Positions 24,335 to 32,844 of a stretch of DNA of 64,000 nt are shown in pieces. Both the position numbers and the translations under genes were made by a program. Source of the DNA: CAWBQO01 sp963790965 (lineage in GTDB: Bacteria; Bacteroidota; Rhodothermia; Rhodothermales; DASSAV01). The notes beneath the pieces are model-generated. The model was given only the letters and a program-made list of their open reading frames with translations. It made no database searches and was not told the DNA's origin. Position 1 is the stretch's first letter, and each line of letters starts with the position of its first letter. The stretch spans positions 992,001 to 1,056,000 of the forward strand of contig CAWBQO010000003.1 in the NCBI GenBank assembly GCA_963790965.1, in the 5' to 3' direction.

Positions 24335-26413
24335 CTACGGAAGCTTCAGCTGGTTGTCCACCTCGACCGAAGCATCCGGGACAAGATCGTTATAAGAGAG
24401 CACTGCGATGTCCTTTAACATGGGCGCGAGGAAGTTATAAATCGTAGGGCGAAGAACGGGCGAGCATAAGAGCACCGGCGCGCGTCCGGCCCCGATGAGC
24501 CGGCGGGCCTGATTGTCCGCCTCCTGGATGAACCGCTCCGCCCGTTCGGGCGTGAGTCCCAGCGTGTTCGGATTCATTTCTCCGGCCTGCGCGCGTTCGA
24601 GCAAATGCTGCTCCAGAAGGGGTTCGAGCACAAAGGCGTGCATCGTGCCGTCTCCACCCGTAAACTGCCGCGTGATCGTGGCTGCAAGCGAGGCGCGGGC
24701 ATACTCGGTGAGCACGTCCACATTCTTTGTAAGAGGCGCGTGGTCGGCCAGGGATTCGAGGATCGAGATGAGATCCCGAACCGGGATACACTCCTGCAGG
24801 AGCCGCTTGAGCACCTTTTGCACCGAACCAATGGACATGAGGCTCGGCACGAGTTCTTCCACGAGCGTCGGCGCGGTTTCCTTGACCTTGTCGATGAGCT
24901 TCTTGACCTCCTGGCGGTCCAGCAGCCGGTAGGCGCTCTTGCGAAGGACCTCCAGCAGATGGGTCGTGATGACCGCCGGAGCCTCGACAACCGTTAGGCC
25001 CTGGCGCTCCGCTTCGGCAAGATTTCGCTCGGCGACCCACACGGCCGGGAGTCCAAAAGTCGGGTCGTTGACCCGGATGCCGGACGGAACGGATGGATCG
25101 TTTTCGTCAGCCAAAAGGGCGAGGTGATAACCGGGCAGCACTTCGCCTTGCCCGATGGGATTGCCGCGGAGCTTGATGACGTACTGGTTCGCACCAAGAG
25201 AAACGTTGTCGCGAATGCGCACGGGCGGGATCACAATGCCCAGCTCGATAGCGAGCTGCTGCCGAAGCATCTTGACGCGCTCCAGCAGATCCCCGTTCTG
25301 CCCGGGATCGACGATGGAGATAAGCGCATATCCAATCTCCAGTTCGAGCGGGTCTACGAGCAGGAGGTCCGAGGGCGCTTCGGAAGGCTCTGGCGGCTCG
25401 CTTGCCCGCTGCGCCGCTTCGGCCGCGTCGACAGCTTCCTGCTTCTCGACCTTCAACCGGTTGCGCCCGAGGATGACGATGCCGCCGCCGAGCAGCCAAA
25501 ACGGCAAAATAGGCAGTCCCGGAATCAGCCCCATGATACCCAGAAAGGCACCCGTGATAAGCAGCGGGTTGGATTTGCTAAAGAGCTGCCCTTTGAACTC
25601 GGAGGCCATGTTCCCCTCTCCGCTCGCCCGCGCCACGATGATGCCTGAAGCGGTCGAAATGAGCAGCGCGGGAATCTGCGAGACGAGGCCGTCACCGATG
25701 GAAAGCAGGGTGAATGTAGCCGCAGCGTCGCTCACCGTCATGCCGTGCTGAACGACCCCGACCACGAGGCCCGCCACGATGTTGATGGCCGTAATGACGA
25801 GGCCCGCAATCGCGTCGCCGCGAACGAACTTGCTCGCGCCGTCCATAGCGCCGTAGAAGTCCGCTTCGCGTGAGACTTCCGACCGCCGTTTGCGCGCGTC
25901 CTTCTCCTCGATCAGTCCGGCGTTCAGATCGGCATCGATGGCCATCTGCTTGCCCGGAAGCGCGTCGAGCGTAAAGCGCGCCGCGACCTCGGCAATGCGG
26001 CCGGAGCCTTTCGTGATGACCACGAAGTTGATGAGCACGAGCACGACGAAGATGATGCCGCCGACGATATAGTTTCCCGAAACGACAAACTGCCCGAAGG
26101 CGTGGATGAGCGACCCGGCGTTGGCTTCCGATAGAATGAGGCGCGTCGAGGCGACGTTCAGCGACAGCCGGAAGAGCGTCGTCATCAGGAGCAGGCCGGG
26201 AAAAACGGCAAACTCCAGCGGCCGCGCGGCATAGAACGCCGTCAGCAGGACCGCAAGGCTAATGGCAATGTTCGTCGCCAGGAGCATATCCAAGAGAAAG
26301 CTCGGCAGCGGGATGATCATCACGAAGAGAATCATCACGACGCCGCCGGCAATCAGCGCCTCAGACTTCGTCTGGGTGGCGGGAGGGGGAATGGCCTGGG
26401 CTGTGTTGGACAC
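24335..26413 (-). CDS. flhA: Flagellar export gate protein FlhA
   Basis: This encodes 692 residues from the GTG at 26413; an upstream TTG would add a basic, non-conserved extension. It is the major export-gate subunit of the flagellar type III apparatus. There are eight membrane helices in the first 330 residues, starting ALIAGGVVMILFVMIIPLPSFLLD. The FHIPEP signature region SEVSREADFYGAMDGASKFVRGDAIAG is cytosolic. The cytosolic FlhAC domain spans about 350-692 and contains a linker rich in Ala/Glu/Pro. About 250 bases separate it from flhB, unusual in an otherwise tight operon and a possible site for an internal promoter. Confidence 0.93.
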   Translation of the reverse strand: MSNTAQAIPPPATQTKSEALIAGGVVMILFVMIIPLPSFLLDMLLATNIAISLAVLLTAFYAARPLEFAVFPGLLLMTTLFRLSLNVASTRLILSEANAGSLIHAFGQFVVSGNYIVGGIIFVVLVLINFVVITKGSGRIAEVAARFTLDALPGKQMAIDADLNAGLIEEKDARKRRSEVSREADFYGAMDGASKFVRGDAIAGLVITAINIVAGLVVGVVQHGMTVSDAAATFTLLSIGDGLVSQIPALLISTASGIIVARASGEGNMASEFKGQLFSKSNPLLITGAFLGIMGLIPGLPILPFWLLGGGIVILGRNRLKVEKQEAVDAAEAAQRASEPPEPSEAPSDLLLVDPLELEIGYALISIVDPGQNGDLLERVKMLRQQLAIELGIVIPPVRIRDNVSLGANQYVIKLRGNPIGQGEVLPGYHLALLADENDPSVPSGIRVNDPTFGLPAVWVAERNLAEAERQGLTVVEAPAVITTHLLEVLRKSAYRLLDRQEVKKLIDKVKETAPTLVEELVPSLMSIGSVQKVLKRLLQECIPVRDLISILESLADHAPLTKNVDVLTEYARASLAATITRQFTGGDGTMHAFVLEPLLEQHLLERAQAGEMNPNTLGLTPERAERFIQEADNQARRLIGAGRAPVLLCSPVLRPTIYNFLAPMLKDIAVLSYNDLVPDASVEVDNQLKLP

Positions 26414-26669
26414 GCTCGATGCAGGGAGGTTATCGGCCCGGCGCGCCTTGCAGCCGGGTACCTCACGTCTCTTTAGCAAGAGGCACGCCAACGCCGACCG
26501 AAATCCGGCGGAAGAGCAAAATCAGTAGCCTTCGTGCGAGAATGAGGGCCTTTCGTTCTCCCGCCTCCCTACCAGAGAGGGGCGGCACCAGCGCGTAAGC
26601 CTTCTCGGTCCGCTTTGCGGCACCCGTTTTCCGCCATTCGGCAATCGTTTCCCCGACGCATGCCGGCGC
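26414..26669. other. Unusually long gap inside the flagellar operon
   Basis: 256 bases between the flhB stop (26670) and the chosen flhA start (26413). The region shows short inverted pairs (for example CTCTT/AAGAG at about 26469-26485) and no protein I can support. A promoter for flhA or a lost gene are both possible; neither is shown by a motif. Confidence 0.4.
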
Positions 26670-27731
26670 CTAAGACCGCGGCCGGTTGCGGAATACCTGC
26701 GCAAGGATGGTTGCCACGGCGGCGAAGAGTTCCTCCGGAATGGAATCGCCTTCCTTTACGGAGGCATAGAGCGCACGCGCCAGCGGCCGGTTCTCGACCA
26801 TGGGCACCTTGTTCTCGCGGGCCAGCTCCTTGATCCGGAGCGCACGCTTGCGCATCCCTTTGACGAGCACGATCGGCGCGTCAGACACGGTCGCGTCGTA
26901 ACGAAGGGCGACCGCGTAGTGGGTCGGGTTCGTGATGATCACGTCCGCCTTCATCACGGAATGGTCGAGGCGAGGACGCTTGAGCAGCTCCCGCGCCATC
27001 TGCCGGCGCTTGCCCTTCATCTGCGGATCACCGTCCGATTCCTTGGCCTCGTCCTGCACCTCCTGCCGCGACATCTTGAGCTTCTCCGTATGCTGCCGCT
27101 TCTCCCAGATAAAGTCGACCATCGCGAGCGCAATCATCGCGAAAAGAATCTGCGAGACGAGCGTTACGGCCCAGCCCCCGGCATTTGACAGAATGTTCTG
27201 CAGCGGCAGCGTGTGCAGCGTCATGATCTCCGGCATTCGCGCCTTGATGACGTGGTACGCGATCGGCCCCACGATGAAGATCTTCAGGACGGATTTCAAG
27301 AACTCCGCGATGCTCTTCTTGGAGAAGATCCGCTTCAAACCCGATAGCGGACTGATCCGATTGCCCTTCGGTGCCAGCGGCTTCGCCGATACATTCCAGC
27401 CGGACTGCATGACGCTGAAGCCGATTCCCGACGCCGCCATGACCAGAAAGACCGGCATCAGGGTCACGGTTATGTCGAACCCGATGTCTGTGAGAATGAC
27501 CGGCAGCGATGTTATGGTAAGCGCAGCGTCGGTCGCCTGCAGGAACGTGCGTTCCATGATCGCGCGCAGGTGGCCGAAGATGGACCCCGACATCACCGCC
27601 AACATGCCCCCGCCGATGAGTAAGCCGCCCGCCGTAAGCACCTCGCGCGAGCGGAACACGTCGCCGTCCTCCCGCGCCCTGCGCAGTCGCTGCGCGGAAG
27701 GATCAAATTGTTTATCGGCCTGATCACTCAT
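26670..27731 (-). CDS. flhB: Flagellar export switch protein FlhB
   Basis: This encodes 353 residues. Four membrane helices in the N-terminal 210 residues (first EVLTAGGLLIGGGMLAVMSG) are followed by a cytosolic domain. The autocleavage motif NPTHYAVALRYD (about 265-276) is intact and breaks between Asn and Pro to switch export from rod/hook to filament substrates. The conserved PLSGLKRIFSKKS and ENRPLARALY blocks are present. It starts 15 bases after the fliR stop. Confidence 0.94.
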   Translation of the reverse strand: MSDQADKQFDPSAQRLRRAREDGDVFRSREVLTAGGLLIGGGMLAVMSGSIFGHLRAIMERTFLQATDAALTITSLPVILTDIGFDITVTLMPVFLVMAASGIGFSVMQSGWNVSAKPLAPKGNRISPLSGLKRIFSKKSIAEFLKSVLKIFIVGPIAYHVIKARMPEIMTLHTLPLQNILSNAGGWAVTLVSQILFAMIALAMVDFIWEKRQHTEKLKMSRQEVQDEAKESDGDPQMKGKRRQMARELLKRPRLDHSVMKADVIITNPTHYAVALRYDATVSDAPIVLVKGMRKRALRIKELARENKVPMVENRPLARALYASVKEGDSIPEELFAAVATILAQVFRNRPRS

Positions 27732-27746
27732 GCGGGCGCGCTGGGC

Positions 27747-28523
27747 TTAACGGGGACTTATGGCGATGATCATGTCGGCGAGGTGGCCATACATCTCGTC
27801 CAGAAGCCCCGGCATTACCGGAATGAAATACTGAATGTAGAGCAGCGTCACGCCGAGACCGACGAAGAGCTTGACGGGCAAACTGATCGAGAAGAGATCC
27901 GTCTGCGGCGAGAGGCGCGAGAAGACGCCGAGGGCGGCGTCGATGAGGAGGATCGTTACCATGAAAGGAGCGGCAAGCCGAAGCGCCCCCGTGAAGAAAG
28001 CACCTGTCCAGGAAAGCAGCATGGGCCCTCCCGCGGCGAGATGCGCCGCCCCCAGCGGCACGGCCTGAAAAGAGAGCATAAGCGCCCTGAGAACCTGATG
28101 GTGCCCGTCGATGAGCACGAAGGTCAAGAGGGCCACCATGCCGAGAATGCGGCCCACCGGATTCGTCGTCGTTCCACTGCTCGGGTCAAAGGCTTGTGCA
28201 AGCGTCAGGCCGATCTGGAAGCCGATGATTTGCGCGGCAAACTGGATCATCCAAAACACGAGCTGCGCGCCAAGCCCGAGCAGGATGCCGGTAAACGCCT
28301 CGATGCCGATGGAGAGGGCCATGCCGACCGTCGTGGTCGCATACGGCGGAAGATCGCCGGGAATCAGTCCGGACAAAGCATATGCAAGCAGGACGGAGAA
28401 GAAGATTCGAACCCGGACCGGAAAGGCGGCATACGAGAAGAACGGCGCGCTCATGAGCACCGCACCGATGCGAACGAAGATCAGAAAGATCTTCAGGATG
28501 TACTCCGGGTCCGTCAGTACCAC
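27747..28523 (-). CDS. fliR: Flagellar export apparatus protein FliR
   Basis: This encodes 258 residues from a GTG start. Six hydrophobic helices form the FliR fold, beginning ILKIFLIFVRIGAVLMSAPFFS. Conserved marks are VRIFFSVLLAYALS, QIIGFQIGLTLAQAFDPSSGTTTNPVG and the MVTILLIDAALGVFSRLSPQTDLFSISLPVKL stretch near the C-terminus. FliR is the single-copy cap subunit of the FliPQR export pore. The gene lies 16 bases after fliQ. Confidence 0.93.
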   Translation of the reverse strand: MVLTDPEYILKIFLIFVRIGAVLMSAPFFSYAAFPVRVRIFFSVLLAYALSGLIPGDLPPYATTTVGMALSIGIEAFTGILLGLGAQLVFWMIQFAAQIIGFQIGLTLAQAFDPSSGTTTNPVGRILGMVALLTFVLIDGHHQVLRALMLSFQAVPLGAAHLAAGGPMLLSWTGAFFTGALRLAAPFMVTILLIDAALGVFSRLSPQTDLFSISLPVKLFVGLGVTLLYIQYFIPVMPGLLDEMYGHLADMIIAISPR

Positions 28524-28539
28524 GCGCGGCCTTCAGTCG

Positions 28540-28809
28540 TCACTGTGAGATGCTGGGGATGAAAGCAAAGACGTGCGTCGTGAAGTCGACGAGCATCTGC
28601 AGCATCCAGGGAGTCAGCACGAGCAGCACCACCGCTACGGCGAGCATCTTCGGGATGTACGTCAGCGTCATCTCCTGAATGGACGTGATCGCCTGAAAGA
28701 CGCTCACGGCGAGTCCCACGACGAGGGCCGCTCCGAGAAGGGGCGCGCAGACGAGGATGGCGGTTTGCAGCCCTTGCTGCGTCCAGTAAAGCGCGACGTC
28801 GGTGTTCAT
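28540..28809 (-). CDS. fliQ: Flagellar export apparatus protein FliQ
   Basis: This encodes 89 residues, the usual family size. It has two membrane helices (AILVCAPLLGAALVVGLAVSVFQ and MLAVAVVLLVLTPWMLQMLVDF) separated by the conserved ITSIQEMTLTYIPK loop. Four copies of FliQ pack around the FliP-FliR core of the export pore in characterised systems. It begins 33 bases after fliP. Confidence 0.93.
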   Translation of the reverse strand: MNTDVALYWTQQGLQTAILVCAPLLGAALVVGLAVSVFQAITSIQEMTLTYIPKMLAVAVVLLVLTPWMLQMLVDFTTHVFAFIPSISQ

Positions 28810-28842
28810 GTCTGCAATTCTAAGCGTTTATATCCGGTTGAG

Positions 28843-29661
28843 TCAACCGCCGTAGCCTTTCACGATGGACTCGACGATGAGGTACCATCCGTCGGTGAGG
28901 ACGAAAAGGAGCAGCTTCAGCGGAAGCGAAATCATCATCGGTGGGAGCATCATCATGCCCATGCTCATGAGGACGCTCGCTACGATGAGGTCGACGATGA
29001 GGAACGGCAGGAAGATCATAAAGCCGATCTGGAAAGCCACCCGAAGCTCGCTGATCACAAAAGCGGGCACGAGCACGTAAAGCGGCACGTCATCCGGGCG
29101 CTCGAAGCCGTCGATCTTGCCAAGCTCCATGAAGAGCATGAGGTCCTTGTCGCGCGTGTGGGTCAGCATGAACGCTTTCATCGGAACGGAAGCGCGTTCT
29201 ATGGCGACTTTCTGCGCCACCTCTCCCCGCAGGTAAGGCTGCAGCGCCTCGTCGTTGACGGTCTTTATGACCGGCTGCATGATAAAGAACGTCAGGAAGA
29301 TGGAGAGGCCGATGATGACCTGGTTCGGCGGTGCGCCCTGGGTGCCAAGCGCCGTACGGAGAATGCTGAACACGACCGCGAGCCGCGTAAAGCTTGTCAT
29401 CAAAATGATGATGGCCGGCGCGAGCGAGAGCACGGTCATCAGCAGGAGAAGCTGGATGGGCAGCTCGAAGTCCTCTTCCCCCTTGATCGGGAGGTTCGGC
29501 ATCAGGCTCACGGGGTCCGCAGGTGCCGCGGTAGAACCCACGGCGCTGCCTGTCGTCGTGGTCGCCGTTTGCGCCAGCGCTACGTTCTGCGTCACCGCCG
29601 GGAGGCTTACCAAGAGGAGCGCGAGGACGGCGACGAAGCGCAACGTGACTATCTTGCTCAT
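28843..29661 (-). CDS. fliP: Flagellar export pore protein FliP
   Basis: This encodes 272 residues with a signal peptide (FVAVLALLLVSLPAVTQNVALA). Four membrane helices follow. Conserved blocks are LLLMTVLSLAPAIIILMTSFTRLAVVFSILRTALGTQ, the QAPPNQVIIGLSIFLTFFIMQPV stretch and the C-terminal MGMMMLPPMMISLPLKLLLFVLTDGW. It forms the five-copy base of the export pore. Its start overlaps the fliO stop (ATGA), showing translational coupling. Confidence 0.94.
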   Translation of the reverse strand: MSKIVTLRFVAVLALLLVSLPAVTQNVALAQTATTTTGSAVGSTAAPADPVSLMPNLPIKGEEDFELPIQLLLLMTVLSLAPAIIILMTSFTRLAVVFSILRTALGTQGAPPNQVIIGLSIFLTFFIMQPVIKTVNDEALQPYLRGEVAQKVAIERASVPMKAFMLTHTRDKDLMLFMELGKIDGFERPDDVPLYVLVPAFVISELRVAFQIGFMIFLPFLIVDLIVASVLMSMGMMMLPPMMISLPLKLLLFVLTDGWYLIVESIVKGYGG

Positions 29662-30239
29662 GCGTGCTTCCCGTTAGAATGGCCGTCGGTGATGCCGGAA
29701 AGACTCTCCAGCAGGTCGGCGAACCGGGGCTGGGGGGCAAGAAGCGAGCTTGCGCCGTCTCCGGAGGCGGCGGCGAAGGTCTCTTCGGGGAAGGAGCGGA
29801 TGAGACCAATTCCCTGCGCGGTCACGCCGAGCAAGAGCACCTCGCCGCCACAGGCAATAAGCCGAAGCTGCTGGTTCTGTGCAATCTGCACGCGGCCGAG
29901 GGTTCGAATCGGCGTGCTTTCGACGCCGGGCGCGCCTCGCTGCTTCCTCAGGTAGACGGCAAAGGCGGCACCACCGGCGAGCAGGACGATGGCCACGAGA
30001 TAGCCGGGACCGAACAGACTCCGCTCATGCGGCGCGCCGGCGGTGTTGCGGGCGATCGCGCCGGTCTCCCCGGCATAAACAGGTTCGTCCGTTTTGGGCG
30101 CGCTGCCGTCGGGGAGCAGCGAGACGGCGAGCCAGAGCAGGAGCAGGGCCGCGCCGAAAAATAGAATCCGCTTCAGCAGGGTCGCGGGCGGTGGCGGGGC
30201 AGCGTCACCTGTGCGGCCGGAAAAAAGGCGGTGGAACAT
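29658..30239 (-). CDS. fliO: FliO-like flagellar biosynthesis protein
   Basis: This encodes 193 residues, weakly conserved as is usual for FliO. It has an N-terminal hydrophobic segment (ILFFGAALLLLWLAVSLL) and a second membrane helix (GYLVAIVLLAGGAAFAVYL). A small cytosolic domain follows with RTLGRVQIAQNQQLRLIACGGEVLLLGVTAQGIGLI, which matches the FliO pattern of a beta-rich tail. FliO helps assemble or stabilise FliP. It is the first gene of this flagellar segment, overlaps fliP, and follows a long hairpin; fliM and fliN are not in the window. Confidence 0.82.
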   Translation of the reverse strand: MFHRLFSGRTGDAAPPPPATLLKRILFFGAALLLLWLAVSLLPDGSAPKTDEPVYAGETGAIARNTAGAPHERSLFGPGYLVAIVLLAGGAAFAVYLRKQRGAPGVESTPIRTLGRVQIAQNQQLRLIACGGEVLLLGVTAQGIGLIRSFPEETFAAASGDGASSLLAPQPRFADLLESLSGITDGHSNGKHA

Positions 30240-30244
30240 TTTGC

Positions 30245-30308
30245 TTGGCGAAGGAAGGCTTTTCAGGGCAGAACGCCGGTTTTGCGTTCAGAAAAGCCTT
30301 CTCGCCAA
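30245..30308 (-). terminator. Long two-part hairpin between SDR and fliO
   Basis: Outer arms 30245-30264 and 30291-30308 pair with one two-base bulge. Inner arms 30271-30276 and 30284-30289 pair perfectly inside the loop. On the minus strand it comes 36 bases after the SDR stop and ends six bases before the fliO start. It can end SDR transcription and insulate fliO, or form a leader structure over the fliO translation start. Confidence 0.6.
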
Positions 30309-30344
30309 AAGGATGCCGACCGTCAACGGCCGCGCGCTTCAAAC

Positions 30345-31103
30345 TCAGTGTACATACGATCCGGCGTTCAGATCGATGGTGCAGCCGGTCGCGTGGTCCG
30401 CCAGGCCGGATGCAAGGAGCACCGCTACCGGGGCGATGTCCTCTGGCTCAGTTAGGCGATCGAGGGCGATGTCCTGCACGGCGTAAGCCTCGCCGAAGGT
30501 ATCGATGTACTCCTGCGCCATGTCTGTGCGCGTGAATCCTGGGGCGAGGGTGAACGCCTTCACGCTGGCCTTTCCAAATCCGCGTGCGATGGAGCGCGTG
30601 AGGGCAACCATACCGCCTTTGCTCTCTGCATAAGCCATGTAGTCCGGCTGATCCCCACGGAAGGCGGCGCGGGAAGCGACGTTGATAATGCGGCCGCCGC
30701 CAGTATTTATGAAGTGCGCGAGCGCCAGCCTGCAAAGCAGATCCACCGCGCGCAGGTTGACGTTGATGGTACGCTCCCACGTGCGCTGCCACTCTTCGAT
30801 GGAGGCATCCATAGGCACGAGGCCGCCCGCGGCCGCGTTGTTGACCAGCGTGTCCACCCGGCCGTAGGCGTCTACGACGGCACCAAACAGCGAGCGGCAG
30901 GCTTCGACCTCCCCCAGATCCGCTTGAAACGCCTTCGATCCGTGGCCGATCTCCTCGGCAAGCTTTTCGGCCGACTCTCGCTGCGCATTGTAATGCACCG
31001 CCACGGTCGCGCCCGCCTCCGCGAAGGCGCGGGCCATTGCCTTCCCGATGCCACGACTCGCGCCGGTCACAAGGATGATTTTTCCGCTGAGGTCAATCGT
31101 CAT
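30345..31103 (-). CDS. Short-chain dehydrogenase/reductase (SDR)
   Basis: This encodes 252 residues, a classical SDR. The cofactor motif is TGASRGIG (about 14-21), followed by the NNAA strand (LVNNAAAGG). The catalytic serine region is IINVASRAAF and the active-site YxxxK is in MAYAESKGG. The C-terminus has APGFTRTDMAQ and the EDIAPVAVLLASGLADHATGCTIDLNAGS ending, typical of FabG/3-ketoacyl-ACP reductase-like enzymes. The substrate cannot be assigned. It is monocistronic, with a strong hairpin downstream. Confidence 0.85.
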   Translation of the reverse strand: MTIDLSGKIILVTGASRGIGKAMARAFAEAGATVAVHYNAQRESAEKLAEEIGHGSKAFQADLGEVEACRSLFGAVVDAYGRVDTLVNNAAAGGLVPMDASIEEWQRTWERTINVNLRAVDLLCRLALAHFINTGGGRIINVASRAAFRGDQPDYMAYAESKGGMVALTRSIARGFGKASVKAFTLAPGFTRTDMAQEYIDTFGEAYAVQDIALDRLTEPEDIAPVAVLLASGLADHATGCTIDLNAGSYVH

Positions 31104-31332
31104 TCGGGTCTACGCGAAAAGCAAGCGTTTGATGAAGTGGCAGGAGTGCTGCGAACAATGAGACGCCGGCCGCGGAAACATCAGCAGCAACAGGACCGGC
31201 AAAACGCCGAAGCGTGTCACTCCGAGCGCCCGCGCGACAGGGGCTTTCGAAAGGGTGGAAAATGAACTACTGTTGGACGGCGTATGGGTTGCAAGTGACA
31301 CGTATCAGCCGCCGGCCCCGCCATGTCATTGC
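31104..31332. other. Intergenic, no gene seen
   Basis: About 230 bases upstream of the SDR start. A small minus-strand frame here shows no recognisable protein. No promoter motif was convincing. Confidence 0.45.
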
Positions 31333-31454
31333 GAGGAGCGAAGCGACGAAGCAATCCCGCGACGAGCGAAGCGACGAAGCAATCCCGCGACGAGCGAAGC
31401 GACGAAGCAATCCCGCGACGAGCGAAGCGACGAAGCAATCCCGCGACGAGCGAC
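31333..31454. repeat. 28-bp tandem repeat, four full units plus partial
   Basis: Units run 31333-31360, 31361-31388, 31389-31416 and 31417-31444, with a broken fifth unit to 31454. The unit contains GACGAGCGAAGCGACGAAGC followed by AATCCCGC, and the first copy differs at one base. All frames are open through it, giving spurious RSDEAI-type peptides. The region is bounded by GTCATTGCGAGG on the left (31325) and GCTTCACTCCGTCCGCTATG on the right (about 31469), an inverted-repeat pair of the same family. This is a dispersed intergenic element of the SDEAI type, not a CRISPR array, because no spacers exist. Confidence 0.85.
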
Positions 31455-31489
31455 ACAAGGGCCGAGGCTGCTTCACTCCGTCCGCTATG

Positions 31490-31679
31490 GCAGCATTCCC
31501 GGGAGGCAAGTTCGACGCTGCCCCTGCACGTAGCTTGTCGCAGCCAATGCGTGGGTCGTGTCGATTAGCACCGCAGCGCAGGATCTCAACCGGCATCCTG
31601 TAGCGGCGGCCCCTCCCGCACCTGCGTGCAAAGACGGTCGAGGAACGAACGTCGCGCGTCTCCGCGCTGCCCCGCCGTT
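31490..31679. other. Intergenic, no gene seen
   Basis: About 190 bases between the repeat element and the TlpA gene stop. No feature was recognised. Confidence 0.45.
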
Positions 31680-32345
31680 TTACGCTGCGTCCTCCGCCAT
31701 GAGCACATCGAGCATCGGGCGCAGAATGTCTTCCGTGAGCATTCCCGGCACGGTCGCCACGATCTGTCCGTTGCGGTTGATCAGAACCGTCGTCGGTAGC
31801 GCCTCGGTGGCTCCGTATCTCGACGCAACGGTCCAGCCTTCGTCCACGAGCAGCGGGTAGTTGATCTTGTATTCCTTCGCGAACGGCCGCACCACCTCAA
31901 AGCCCTCTTCATCGAGCGACACGCCGACGAACTGAACGCCCTGTTTCTGCAACTCCTTTTGCAGCTTGACAAACGAGGGAATCTCTTCGCGGCACGGCGG
32001 GCACCACGTGGCCCAGAAGTTCAGCACCACCACCTGTCCGCGTAGCGCCGACAGGCTGACTTCTTTGCCGCTCAAGTCCGTAAGGGTGAAATCCGGCGCT
32101 TCCGGACCGAAGGTACCTTCCTCCTCCTGAACGGCGGCCGCTTCCGGAGAGGGAGCAGCGACGTCCGCGACGACCTCCTCTTGCGCCTCCGGCTCGTCCT
32201 GCTGCGCGCAGCCACTCAACACGCTACCCATAGCAGTTAAGAATGCGAACGCGGCGACCTTCAGCACGCTAAGTGCGGTTGCGAGAGGTGCCCTTTTCGC
32301 GCTTATGCCCGCGCGGGACGACACAACAAACGTGAGTTCAATCAT
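31680..32345 (-). CDS. TlpA/ResA-like thiol-disulfide lipoprotein
   Basis: This encodes 221 residues from the ATG at 32345; a TTG 12 bases upstream is the alternative. The N-terminus is a lipoprotein signal (VAAFAFLTAMGSVLSGC), so Cys becomes lipidated. An acidic Ala/Pro/Glu linker (about 50-80) leads to a thioredoxin fold of the AhpC-TSA/TlpA type with LNFWATWCPPCREEIPSF (active site CxxC), PTTVLINRNGQIV and the cis-proline in ALPTTVL. It should reduce disulfides in the periplasm, for example during cytochrome c maturation. It lies 13 bases after the Nudix gene in a minus-strand operon. Confidence 0.88.
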   Translation of the reverse strand: MIELTFVVSSRAGISAKRAPLATALSVLKVAAFAFLTAMGSVLSGCAQQDEPEAQEEVVADVAAPSPEAAAVQEEEGTFGPEAPDFTLTDLSGKEVSLSALRGQVVVLNFWATWCPPCREEIPSFVKLQKELQKQGVQFVGVSLDEEGFEVVRPFAKEYKINYPLLVDEGWTVASRYGATEALPTTVLINRNGQIVATVPGMLTEDILRPMLDVLMAEDAA

Positions 32346-32358
32346 AAGATCTTTCAAA

Positions 32359-32844
32359 TTAAGCCAGTCCTTCGGTGCTAATCATTTCATCGGCGAGCTG
32401 GAGCACATGCTGCTCATTCTTGAACGTGAGCATCCGGAGCGCGTCCTTGATTGGCACCCATCGCGCTTCCACGACCTCCCGGTCATGGTCGCTAACCTCG
32501 CCGGAGCGGTAGGAAAGCAGGTAAAAGGACACGCGCTTGTGAAACCGCACCGCGCCACGGCGGCTGTGGCCTACGTACCAGTATTCGATCGTTTGAAGGG
32601 GCGCGACGATTTCCGCCGTCAGTCCGGTCTCCTCTCGAACCTCGCGCAGCGCTGTAATTTCAAGTGTCTCGCCCGGATCGAGCGTGCCCTTTGGCAGCTG
32701 CCATCGCCGAGCGCGCCCAACGGCAATTAACGCCACTTCCACCCCGTCTTCTCCGCGGCGATAGACGACGCCCCCGGAGGAAACCTGTTCGCGTACGGGA
32801 AGCGAGTCCTCGTAAGAAGAGCGAGGGTAGGCCGAATCGCTCAT
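32359..32844 (-). CDS. Nudix hydrolase
   Basis: This encodes 161 residues. The Nudix box is complete: GTLDPGETLEITALREVREETGL fits GX5EX7REUXEEXGU. It is flanked by the SSGGVVYRRGEDG start and the HDREVVEARWVPIKDALRML end. The family cleaves a nucleoside diphosphate linked to some other moiety. The general shape resembles MutT/Ap4A-type hydrolases, but the substrate is not fixed by sequence. Its start overlaps the kinase stop (ATGA at 32841-32844), which points to cotranslation. Confidence 0.86.
   Translation of the reverse strand: MSDSAYPRSSYEDSLPVREQVSSGGVVYRRGEDGVEVALIAVGRARRWQLPKGTLDPGETLEITALREVREETGLTAEIVAPLQTIEYWYVGHSRRGAVRFHKRVSFYLLSYRSGEVSDHDREVVEARWVPIKDALRMLTFKNEQHVLQLADEMISTEGLA

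Noticed and set aside
31333..31454. CRISPR array
   Set aside because: The 28-base units are directly joined with no spacers, no cas genes are nearby, and the unit belongs to a known dispersed repeat style.
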